A DNA stretch of 47,589 nt. Origin: DASPHG01 sp035629775. GTDB lineage: Bacteria > Actinomycetota > Thermoleophilia > Solirubrobacterales > Thermoleophilaceae. The position numbers and the translations under genes were made by a program. Shown one piece after another: positions 1 through 6,922 of this stretch (within the stretch, counting starts at the first letter, position 1; each line of letters opens with the position of its first letter). The notes under the pieces are model-generated. The model saw nothing but the letters and a program-made list of their open reading frames with translations. It ran no database searches and was not told the DNA's origin. The stretch is from NCBI GenBank assembly GCA_035629775.1, contig DASPHG010000059.1, forward strand, positions 1-47,589, read 5' to 3'.

Positions 1-105
1 GAGCGCGGCGAGCTCGAGGCCCTCCGCGAGCTCGAGTCCGACGCCCGCGCCAGGCCCAGCGTCCTGCACGCGATCGACTCGGTCCTGGCGCGCGCCCCGG
101 CCTGA
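1..105 (+). CDS. C-terminal fragment of an unidentified protein
   Basis: An open frame enters from the left edge and ends at TGA 103-105, giving the last 34 residues of a protein (ending SVLARAPA). The piece is rich in Glu, Arg, Ala and Leu, looks helical, and has the high third-position GC of its neighbours. Too little is present to name a family. It is followed by a 65-base gap before the L,D-transpeptidase. Confidence 0.55.
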   Translation, partial: ERGELEALRELESDARARPSVLHAIDSVLARAPA

Positions 106-170
106 GCCCGCAATTCCGGTTGCGAGCTCTGGCAGCCGGGAACCTCCGTACCTACACTCGGTAAGTAGTC

Positions 171-1217
171 GTGAGGCACAAGTCGTTCATCGCCCTTGCT
201 CTGTTCCTCGTCGCCATGCTCTTTGGCGCGATAGGCGTGTACGCCTACGACGCATCGCGCGACGACCTGATCGCGGACGGCATCACCGTCGGTGGCGTCA
301 ACGTGGGCGGCATGCGGGCCGCCGAGGCGCGGCTCGCGATCGAGGAGGGCCTGACCGAGCCGCTGAAGCAGCCGCTCGTCGTCCGCCACAAGGCGAAGCG
401 CTTCAAGCTGTCCGCGGCCGACGCGCGCCTGCGCGTGGCCTCCGAGTGGATGGTCCAGGACGCGCTCGAGAAGAGCCGCGAGGGCAACGTGATCAGCCGC
501 ACCCTGCGCGAGGTTGCCGGGGACGACATCGAGGAGGCGGCACTGCCCGCCCGGCTCTCCTATTCCCAGGAGGCCGTCGACAAGCTGGTGAAGAAGGTCG
601 AGCGCAAGGTGAACCGCGACGCCGAGGACGCGAGCGTCACGTTCAGCGGCACGAGCCTCGGCACCGTGGAGGGGCAGGAGGGCGTCGAGGTCAAGGCGAA
701 CAAGCTGCGCCGCGCGATCCGCGCTGAGCTGGTGCTGCCGCATGCGGACCGCGTGGTCGAGGTCTCGACGCGGATCACCCAGCCCGACGTGACCCGCGAG
801 GAGCTCGCGGCGGAGTACCCGGTGGCGGTGACCGTCGACAGGAGCACGTTCGAGCTGCGGCTCTGGCGGAACCTCCAGCTGGCGAAGACCTACACGGTCG
901 CGATCGGCGCGGTCGGCTACGACACGCCCTCCGGCCTCTACAACGTCCAGAACAAGGCGGTGGACCCCGCCTGGACGATGCCCGACTCCGACTGGGTCGC
1001 TCCCGGGGACCGCGGCAAGGTCGTGCCGGGCGGCGTGCCGGAGAACCCGCTGAAGGCACGCTGGCTGGGGATCTACAACGGCGCCGGCATCCACGGCACC
1101 GATGTGGTCAGTTCACTCGGGAGCGCCGCGTCGCACGGGTGCATCCGGATGGCGATCCCCGACGTGGTCGAGCTGTACGACCAGGTGCCGGTGGGCGCCC
1201 CGGTCTATATCGCGTAG
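171..1217 (+). CDS. L,D-transpeptidase (YkuD domain), membrane-anchored
   Basis: A 348-aa protein starting at GTG 171. Residues 5-25 form an N-terminal hydrophobic segment (signal or anchor), so it acts outside the membrane. The middle (about 35-215) resembles the peptidoglycan-binding/VanW-associated domains common in actinobacterial Ldt proteins. The C-terminal YkuD domain (about 218-348) carries the catalytic signature SHGCIRM with Cys324 as nucleophile and an upstream His in GIHGTD. The family forms 3-3 cross-links in peptidoglycan. It converges on the small gene at 1205-1483 and overlaps its 3' end by 13 bases. Function is well supported; the exact substrate is not visible. Confidence 0.93.
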   Translation: MRHKSFIALALFLVAMLFGAIGVYAYDASRDDLIADGITVGGVNVGGMRAAEARLAIEEGLTEPLKQPLVVRHKAKRFKLSAADARLRVASEWMVQDALEKSREGNVISRTLREVAGDDIEEAALPARLSYSQEAVDKLVKKVERKVNRDAEDASVTFSGTSLGTVEGQEGVEVKANKLRRAIRAELVLPHADRVVEVSTRITQPDVTREELAAEYPVAVTVDRSTFELRLWRNLQLAKTYTVAIGAVGYDTPSGLYNVQNKAVDPAWTMPDSDWVAPGDRGKVVPGGVPENPLKARWLGIYNGAGIHGTDVVSSLGSAASHGCIRMAIPDVVELYDQVPVGAPVYIA

Positions 1218-1483
1218 CCGATCTCCGCGATCGGCACCTCTCGCCAGCCCGCCGCCTCCAGAGAGGCTTGGCGGCCCGTGTGTCGAATGCAGAGCGTGCC
1301 GATGAATACGCCTCGCTCCTGCTTCGTGAGGACCGCGTACCACATGGTGGACGCGTCGCTCGGGCCCTGGATCGGATGCCATGGCTTGACGGGCTTCTCG
1401 TTCTCGTCCACCAGGCCGGCCGCCGCGAGCTGGTCGCGCGTCGCCACCCGACCGTCCTTGTAGTTGACCCAGAAGACCGACAT
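1205..1483 (-). CDS. Small conserved-looking hypothetical protein
   Basis: A 92-aa leftward frame starting MSVFWVNYKDGRVATRDQ. No family recognised. It is judged real because nearly every codon ends in G or C in this frame, as in the flanking genes, and the protein is balanced in composition with no low-complexity runs. It has Trp residues and a single Cys (LCIRHTG). Its start lies inside the first codons of xerC (5' ends overlap by 20 bases), and its stop overlaps the L,D-transpeptidase 3' end. Divergent overlapping starts are odd; one of the two start sites may be wrong. Confidence 0.65.
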   Translation of the reverse strand: MSVFWVNYKDGRVATRDQLAAAGLVDENEKPVKPWHPIQGPSDASTMWYAVLTKQERGVFIGTLCIRHTGRQASLEAAGWREVPIAEIGYAI

Positions 1484-2387
1484 CGAGATCCAGCCTAGGT
1501 GGGCGGCCGCCCTCGAAAGCTGGCGGCGCTGGCTCGGGGCGCGCAGTGCGGCCGAGAAGACCGTTCGCGCCTATCTCACGGACCTCGCCCAGCTCGCGGA
1601 GTGGGCGGGGGCGCAGGATCTCGGCCCCACCGACCTCGACCACAAGCGGTTGCGGCTCTTCGCGGGTGTGCTCTCGGAGCGCGGGGCGTCGAAATCGACC
1701 GTCGCGCGCAAGCTCGCGTCGATCCGCTCGTTCTACCGCCACCTGGTCGACCTGGGGCAGATCGAGGCGAGCCCGGCCGACCTGGTCGCGTCGCCGAAGC
1801 GCGATCAGCACCTGCCGCGCGTGCTGAAGGCGCGGGAGGTGGCGGCGCTCCTAGACTCGATCCCCGCCTCGACGCCGCTCGAGCGGCGTGACCGGGCGAT
1901 GTTCGAGGTCGCCTACGCCTCGGGCCTGCGGGCGGAGGAGCTGACGAAGCTCGACCTCGGGGACGTGAACTTCGACGCCGAGGAGCTTCGGGTGCACGGC
2001 AAGGGCGGCCGCCAACGGGTCGTCCCCGTCGGCGAGCAGGCGGGCCGATCGCTCGTCGCCTATGTCGAGCGCGCGCGCCCGCTGCTGGCCCGGGAGGGCG
2101 ATCCCGACGAGGGAGCGCTATTCCTCTCGAAAAGCGGCCGGCGTCTGGGTCCGTCCGATCTGCGCCGGCGTTTACGAACCTGGACCCGGCGCGCGGAAAC
2201 GGCGCCGGGCGCCACGCCGCACACGCTTCGCCACTCCTTCGCGACCCACCTGCTGGAGGGTGGCGCCGACCTCCGGTCGATCCAGGAGCTTCTAGGACAC
2301 GCAACGATCAGCACGACTCAGACCTACACTCGGGTAGAGTCGCGGCGGGTCAGGAAGATCTACGCACGCGCTCACCCGAGAGCGTAG
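1464..2387 (+). CDS. xerC: Tyrosine recombinase XerC/XerD type
   Basis: A 307-aa site-specific recombinase. The N-terminal SAM-like core-binding domain (about 10-100) is followed by the catalytic domain with the full residue set: Arg156 (ASGLRAEEL), Lys180 (HGKGGRQR), His253-x-x-Arg256 (HTLRH), His279 (LLGHAT) and nucleophile Tyr288 (TQTYTR). Length fits XerC/D (about 300 aa), which resolve chromosome dimers at dif. In-frame TAG at 1461-1463 means the start must lie after it; TTG 1464 is the only standard start before the conserved region. It sits directly before the sigma factor gene. XerC versus XerD cannot be settled from the sequence alone. It is separate from the element integrase at 19741. 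Confidence 0.92.
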   Translation: MTQKTDIEIQPRWAAALESWRRWLGARSAAEKTVRAYLTDLAQLAEWAGAQDLGPTDLDHKRLRLFAGVLSERGASKSTVARKLASIRSFYRHLVDLGQIEASPADLVASPKRDQHLPRVLKAREVAALLDSIPASTPLERRDRAMFEVAYASGLRAEELTKLDLGDVNFDAEELRVHGKGGRQRVVPVGEQAGRSLVAYVERARPLLAREGDPDEGALFLSKSGRRLGPSDLRRRLRTWTRRAETAPGATPHTLRHSFATHLLEGGADLRSIQELLGHATISTTQTYTRVESRRVRKIYARAHPRA

Positions 2388-2415
2388 GGGCAGGCACCGC
2401 ACACAAGGAATCACG

Positions 2416-3198
2416 CTGGAAACAAACGTCAAAGCCATCGAGCTAAAGGATCTCTGGCGCCGTTACAAGGATGACGGCGACGACCGGGCGCGCGAGCGCC
2501 TGGTGTTGGCCTACTCACCGCTGGTCAAGTACGTGGCCGGCCGCATGTCGAGCGGCCTGCCCGCGCACGTGGAGGACTCGGACCTCATTTCGTACGGGCT
2601 GCTCGGCCTGATCTCGGCGATCGAGCGCTTCGACACCTCGCGCGACATCAAGTTCGAGACGTTCGCGATCGCGCGGATCAAGGGCTCGATCATCGACGAG
2701 CTGCGCTCGCTCGACTGGGTGCCGCGATCGGTCCGCGCCCGGGCGCGTCAGATCGAGAAGACGAACGCCCAGCTCGAGAACAAGCTGCGCCGCGCGCCCA
2801 CCGACCAGGAGATGGCCGAGGCGCTGGGCACGTCGGTCGACGACTTCCAGGAGTCCCTGACGAAGATCTCGAACTCCTCGGTGGTCGCCCTCGACGAGCT
2901 GTGGACGGTCTCCGACTCGAGCGGCGATCAGGTCTCCTTGCTGGACACGATCCAGGATCCGAACGCGCTCGACCCGGCGCAGGAGATGGACGCCAGCGAG
3001 ATGAAGGACCGCCTCGCCGAGGCGATCGCCCGGCTGCCCGAGCGCGAGAAGCTGGTGGTCGCGCTCTACTACTACGAGAACCTCACGCTCCGTGAGATCG
3101 GCGAGGTCCTCGGCGTGACGGAGTCGCGCGTGTCGCAGCTCCACACGAAGGCGGTGCTGCGGCTCAAGTCGCGGCTGCAGTCCGAACCCAGCTCGTAG
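2416..3198 (+). CDS. RNA polymerase sigma factor, FliA/WhiG (sigma28) family
   Basis: A 260-aa sigma factor with region 2 (YSPLVKYVAGR through KFETFAIARIKGSIIDELR), region 3 (QLENKLRRAPTDQEMAEALG) and region 4 (LPEREKLVVALYYYENLTL, then GVTESRVSQLHTKAV). These motifs are typical of actinobacterial WhiG and of FliA. Family-conserved residues (LWRRYKDDGDDRARERLVL) lie upstream of the first GTG (2503), so that codon cannot be the true start. No ATG, GTG or TTG occurs in frame back to the xerC stop. CTG 2416, six bases after an AAGGAA Shine-Dalgarno at 2405-2410, is the best start. WhiG-type factors govern sporulation, motility or pilus genes in other actinobacteria. A matching promoter lies at 6772-6798. 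Confidence 0.88.
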   Translation: METNVKAIELKDLWRRYKDDGDDRARERLVLAYSPLVKYVAGRMSSGLPAHVEDSDLISYGLLGLISAIERFDTSRDIKFETFAIARIKGSIIDELRSLDWVPRSVRARARQIEKTNAQLENKLRRAPTDQEMAEALGTSVDDFQESLTKISNSSVVALDELWTVSDSSGDQVSLLDTIQDPNALDPAQEMDASEMKDRLAEAIARLPEREKLVVALYYYENLTLREIGEVLGVTESRVSQLHTKAVLRLKSRLQSEPSS

Positions 3199-3206
3199 CC
3201 AGCGGA

Positions 3207-3245
3207 TAGGCTCGCCTCTTCCACCGAGGAGAGGGGAGCCGGCCA
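3207..3245 (+). promoter_or_regulatory. -10 element and ribosome binding site of the EF-G-like gene
   Basis: TAGGCT at 3207-3212 matches the actinobacterial -10 form TANNNT. The purine stretch GAGGAGAGGGGAG (3226-3238) just before ATG 3245 is a strong Shine-Dalgarno. Together they give the GTPase gene its own short leader of about 25 bases. No convincing -35 hexamer is seen. Confidence 0.45.
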
Positions 3246-5323
3246 TGCCGCACACGTCACCGCAGAGGATCCGCAACGTGGCTCTAGTGGGCCACCGGGG
3301 CAGCGGGAAGACCTCCTTGAACGAGGCGCTCCTGTTCGAGGCCGGCGCGATCAACCGGCTTGGCTCGGTGGCTGACGGAACCACGGTCTCCGACTCGGCT
3401 CCGGACGAACAGGCGCGCGAGATGTCGATCGCCTCGAGCCTGGCGTCGTTCGAGTGGCAGGACCGAAAGATCAACCTCGTCGACACCCCCGGCGAGCCGA
3501 GCTTCGTGGCCGACGCTCTGGCCGCGCTGCGGGTCTGCGAGGGCGCCGTCTTCGTCGTCAACGCCGTGATGGGCGTCGAGGTGGGGACCGAGCGCCTCTG
3601 GCAGCGCGCCGGCGAGCTCGAGCTCTCACGCATCGTCTTCGTCAACATGCTCGACCGCGAGCGCGCCGACTTCTTCCGCACCCTCGACTCGCTGAAGGGC
3701 TCCTTCGGCCAGCACGTCGTGGCCACCGAGATCCCGATCGGCTCCGAGCACGACATCCGCGGCGTGATCGACCTGATCGACATGAAGGCCTACGAGTACG
3801 AGGGCGACTCGAAGGACAACTGCAAGGAGATCCCGATCCCCGACGACCTCCAGGCGCAGGCCGACGAGTACCGCGAGAAGCTGATGGACGAGGTCGCCGA
3901 GGTGTCCGACGAGCTGATGGAGCGCTACCTCGAGGGCGAGGAGATCTCACACGAGGAGATCGTGCAGGCGCTCAAGAACGGCGTCACGAACGGCACGCTG
4001 TTCCCGGTCACCTGCGGCGTGGCCACGAAGAACCTGGCGACGAACCGGTTGCTCGACGCGCTCGTCGAGGACCTTCCGTCGCCGGTGAAGAAGGGCCCCT
4101 TCCACGCGGGTGACCGCGACATCGCGCCCGAGGACGACGGCGAGACGATCGCGTTCGTCTTCAAGACCCTCGCCGACCCGTTCGCCGGGAAGATCAACCT
4201 GCTCCGCGTCTACCACGGCGTGGTCACGGCTGACTCGCAGCTCATCAATACCCGTGCGCACGTGAAGGAGCGGATGGGCCAGCTCCTCGTCCCGCAGGGC
4301 AAGGAGATGGAGCACACGGACGAGCTCGGCGCGGGCGACATCGGCGCCGTCGCGAAGCTGAAGGAGACGCACGCCGGCGATGTGCTCGCGTCGAAGGACG
4401 AGCCGGTTGAGATCGCGTTGCCGAAGCTGCCGGCGCCCGTCATGGCGTTCGCGATCGAGCCGAAGCACAAGGGCGACGAGGACAAGGTCTTCACGGCGCT
4501 CCGCCGGCTCCAGGAGGAGGACCCGACGATCGACGTCCACCGCGACGACCAGACCGGTGAGCAGATCGTGGCCGGCCTGACCCAGATCCACGTCGAGGTG
4601 ATCGTCGACCGGATGAAGGAGCGCTTCGGGGCCGAGGTGACCCTGAAGCCGCCGCGCGTGCCGTACCGCGAGACGATCAAGGGCAAGGCGAAGGCCCACG
4701 GGCGCTACAAGAAGCAGACGGGCGGCCGCGGCCAGTTCGGCGACTGCCACATCGAGGTCGAGCCGATCGCGGGCGACCCGACCGGGTTCGAGTTCGAGAA
4801 CAAGATCAAGGGCGGCGTGATCCCGACCGGGTTCATCCCCGCGGTCGAGAAGGGGATCCGCGAGGCGATGGACAAGGGCATCGTCGCCGGCTACCCGCTC
4901 CGTGGCGTGAAGGTGCGCCTCTACGACGGGTCGTACCACTCCGTGGACTCCTCGGAGATGGCGTTCAAGATGGCCGGGTCGATGGCGTTCCGCCAGGCCG
5001 CCGAGCAGGCGAAGGCGTGCCTGCTTGAGCCGATCATGACGGCGACCGTCACCGTGCCCGAGGACTCCGTCGGCGACGTGATCGGCGACCTGAACGGCCG
5101 CCGCGGCCGGCCGCTCGGGATGGAGCCGAAGGGCTCGATGACCGAGGTGAAGGCCGAGGTGCCGATGGCCGAGATGCTGAGCTACGCGCCCGACCTGCGC
5201 GCGATCACGGGCGGCCAGGGCGACTTCACGATGGAGCTCGCCCGCTACGAGGAGGTGCCCTCGCACCTCGCACAGAAGGTGATCGACCTGGCACAGGCCG
5301 AGGAGGAGGCCGTGAAGGCCTAA
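3245..5323 (+). CDS. Elongation factor G-like GTPase (EF-G2 type)
   Basis: A 692-aa translational GTPase with all five EF-G domains. G1 is GHRGSGKTSL near residue 16 and G3 is DTPG. The G4 motif, normally NKxD, reads NMLD (Asn134-Met135-Leu136-Asp137). Domain IV (TGGRGQFGDCHIEVEP) and the C-terminal YPLRGVKVRLYDGS block are intact. Paralogues of this type (EF-G2 or FusA2) are shorter-lived relatives of FusA; their exact role (translocation under stress, recycling) is unsettled. No rpsL-rpsG-tuf neighbours are present, which argues against the housekeeping fusA. It is preceded by its own -10 and a strong Shine-Dalgarno. Confidence 0.9.
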   Translation: MPHTSPQRIRNVALVGHRGSGKTSLNEALLFEAGAINRLGSVADGTTVSDSAPDEQAREMSIASSLASFEWQDRKINLVDTPGEPSFVADALAALRVCEGAVFVVNAVMGVEVGTERLWQRAGELELSRIVFVNMLDRERADFFRTLDSLKGSFGQHVVATEIPIGSEHDIRGVIDLIDMKAYEYEGDSKDNCKEIPIPDDLQAQADEYREKLMDEVAEVSDELMERYLEGEEISHEEIVQALKNGVTNGTLFPVTCGVATKNLATNRLLDALVEDLPSPVKKGPFHAGDRDIAPEDDGETIAFVFKTLADPFAGKINLLRVYHGVVTADSQLINTRAHVKERMGQLLVPQGKEMEHTDELGAGDIGAVAKLKETHAGDVLASKDEPVEIALPKLPAPVMAFAIEPKHKGDEDKVFTALRRLQEEDPTIDVHRDDQTGEQIVAGLTQIHVEVIVDRMKERFGAEVTLKPPRVPYRETIKGKAKAHGRYKKQTGGRGQFGDCHIEVEPIAGDPTGFEFENKIKGGVIPTGFIPAVEKGIREAMDKGIVAGYPLRGVKVRLYDGSYHSVDSSEMAFKMAGSMAFRQAAEQAKACLLEPIMTATVTVPEDSVGDVIGDLNGRRGRPLGMEPKGSMTEVKAEVPMAEMLSYAPDLRAITGGQGDFTMELARYEEVPSHLAQKVIDLAQAEEEAVKA

Positions 5324-5368
5324 CTGCAAGAACGGGAACGGAGCCCTTTCTCGCACGATGCCCATCGC

Positions 5369-5374
5369 TAGCAT
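5369..5374 (+). promoter_or_regulatory. -10 element of a probable leaderless promoter
   Basis: TAGCAT lies 7 bases before GTG 5382. That is the spacing expected when transcription starts at the start codon itself. No Shine-Dalgarno precedes either possible start of the following gene. Confidence 0.4.
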
Positions 5375-5381
5375 CGCGCCG

Positions 5382-6092
5382 GTGAAGAAGGAGCTTCGCC
5401 CGTTCCACGACGCCGTCTCTTGCGACGTCTGCGGGCGCACGATCTTGAAGGGCGAGCGGGCCGAGAGCTATCTCGTCGCCGGTGGCGAGCGCAAGCTCGT
5501 CTGCGACCTCTGCGCGCCGCGTGCTCTGCACGAAGGGTGGATCCGCGAGTCCGGCCCGAGCGACCTGCCCGCGGCGCGGCGGCGTCCCGAGCAGCGCGGC
5601 TCGCTGATCGGCCGGCTCTTCCGGCGCCGGCCCCACGAGCCCGCCGACGCCGATGACGGCATGCCCGCGTGGGAGGAGGAGCCGGACGCGCCGCCGGCCC
5701 GCGAGCGGCCGGTGCGCGAGCAGCGCGAGGTCCCCCGCGATCCACGCCACGTTCGCGCCGTTCCGACGACCGCGGACGTGAAGGTGGAGCGCGCGCTCGA
5801 GCTCTTCAACGGCTCGGAGCACGTGCGCTCGATCGCCGGGATCATGCGCTCCCTGGGCGCGCCCTGGGTGGCCGCCGCCCCGGACCTGGCGGCGCCCAGC
5901 AAGGTGGACCTGCTCATCGCCTGGGAGCTCTCGTGGTACCGCTACCGCGTCGATCTGGGCGACGCGGGCGAGGCGGTGACGCTGCTCGACAAGGGCGAGG
6001 AGCTCGACCAGCTCGAGGGCGAGCCGCCCGATTGGAACGTGCAGGCCTCGCCGGATGGGCGGCTGGCGCTGGGTGTAGGCTCCGCGCCGTGA
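5382..6092 (+). CDS. Hypothetical protein with N-terminal zinc-ribbon
   Basis: A 236-aa protein from GTG 5382; an in-frame ATG at 5358 would add 8 residues. The first 45 residues hold two CxxC knuckles (CDVCGR and CDLCAP) about 30 residues apart, a likely zinc ribbon. A charged, proline-rich linker (about 60-130) follows, then a compact domain (about 130-236) beginning VKVERALELFNGSEHVRSIAG. I do not recognise a named family for the C-terminal part. The GTG start was chosen because a -10 hexamer sits 7 bases upstream. It overlaps the next gene by 4 bases (GTGA), suggesting a transcriptional unit with 6089 and the RNase H-like gene. Role unknown. Confidence 0.75.
   Translation: MKKELRPFHDAVSCDVCGRTILKGERAESYLVAGGERKLVCDLCAPRALHEGWIRESGPSDLPAARRRPEQRGSLIGRLFRRRPHEPADADDGMPAWEEEPDAPPARERPVREQREVPRDPRHVRAVPTTADVKVERALELFNGSEHVRSIAGIMRSLGAPWVAAAPDLAAPSKVDLLIAWELSWYRYRVDLGDAGEAVTLLDKGEELDQLEGEPPDWNVQASPDGRLALGVGSAP
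6076..6081 (+). promoter_or_regulatory. -10 element before the small gene at 6089
   Basis: TAGGCT lies 7 bases before GTG 6089, inside the end of the previous gene. It could drive an internal leaderless transcript for the small protein and the RNase H-like gene. Confidence 0.35.
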
Positions 6093-6310
6093 TCTACTGC
6101 GTCGTGCCGCAAGCGCTCGCCGACGATCTGTACGACAAGCTCGTCGATTACTACAAGGACGACCCGAACGTGAAGGTCATTATCGACCGCCGCGAGGGCA
6201 CCGACCGGCGCGCGGGCACCGAGGCGCCGGAGGGCGAGCAGCGGACCATCCGCGACCGCCGGCGGACCCCGCTCACGGGCTCCGCCCCGGCCGACGCGCC
6301 CGGCGGGTAG
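6089..6310 (+). CDS. Small hypothetical protein (73 aa)
   Basis: GTG 6089 overlaps the previous stop (GTGA), and the frame ends at TAG 6308-6310, overlapping the next GTG by one base. The protein begins VIYCVVPQALADDLYDKLVD. Its N-terminal half looks like a compact alpha/beta segment. The C-terminal half is rich in Arg, Thr, Pro and Gly (DRREGTDRRAGTEAPEG) and probably disordered. No domain recognised. Tight coupling on both sides supports that it is translated. Confidence 0.65.
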   Translation: MIYCVVPQALADDLYDKLVDYYKDDPNVKVIIDRREGTDRRAGTEAPEGEQRTIRDRRRTPLTGSAPADAPGG

Positions 6311-6723
6311 TGGCCCACCCCAAGGTCGTCGTCCACGTGGACGGCGGCGCGCGCGGCAACCCGGGCCCGGCCGCGGTCGGTGCCGTCGCGACGGCGCCGG
6401 ACGGCAGCCCGCTCGGAGAGCGGGCGGAGTACATCGGCGAGGCCACGAACAACGTCGCCGAGTACCGCGCGATCCAGCTCGGCATCGCGTTGGCGCGGGA
6501 GCTGGGGGCCACGGAGATCGAGCTCGTCAACGACTCGCAGCTCGTCGCACGTCAGATCGGCGGCGAGTACAAGGTGAAGAACAAGGGCCTGATCCCTCTG
6601 TTCACGCAGACGATGGCGGCTCTCCGCGGATTCGACCGCTGGACCGTGCGCGACGTGCGGCGCGAGCACAACGAGCGCGCAGACCAGCTCGTCAACGAGG
6701 AGCTCGACCGTCGCGCGAGGTGA
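6310..6723 (+). CDS. RNase HI-like nuclease
   Basis: A 137-aa single-domain protein from GTG 6310. The RNase H catalytic set is intact: Asp11 in HVDGGARGNPG, Glu51 in NNVAEYRA, Asp75 in VNDSQLV and Asp125 in HNERADQLVNE. Length fits the short RNase HI-like proteins of actinobacteria, which cut RNA in RNA-DNA hybrids and are often fused to CobC-like phosphatases; here the domain stands alone. It is the last gene of the coupled group 5382-6723. Main uncertainty is whether it is the main RNase HI of the cell. Confidence 0.88.
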   Translation: MAHPKVVVHVDGGARGNPGPAAVGAVATAPDGSPLGERAEYIGEATNNVAEYRAIQLGIALARELGATEIELVNDSQLVARQIGGEYKVKNKGLIPLFTQTMAALRGFDRWTVRDVRREHNERADQLVNEELDRRAR

Positions 6724-6759
6724 CGGGGCCGTCACGAAATGAGCGCCTGCGCGCCACGT

Positions 6760-6798
6760 CGGTGAGCGGGCTAAAGAGTCGCTTTAGCTTGCCGACAA
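6760..6798 (+). promoter_or_regulatory. Sigma28/WhiG-type promoter with overlapping inverted repeat
   Basis: TAAA (6772-6775), a 15-base spacer (6776-6790) and GCCGACAA (6791-6798) match the sigma28/WhiG consensus TAAA-N15-GCCGATAA with one mismatch. The -35 lies in a perfect 7-bp inverted repeat (GCTAAAG at 6770-6776 and CTTTAGC at 6782-6788). An outer GTCGG/CCGAC pair extends this into a longer hairpin. The start of transcription would fall near 6805, about 115 bases before the GTG of the repeat protein at 6923. Confidence 0.7.
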
Positions 6799-6922
6799 GA
6801 CCTGGACGAATGTTGCAGTGCCGAAATTGCGGACTTGGTCCGCAGTGGAACGCACTGGCTGACACGGCCGTCGGCTGACATCCAGGCCAGGTAGGCCGCC
6901 GACTCGTTCTAGGGAGATTTCA

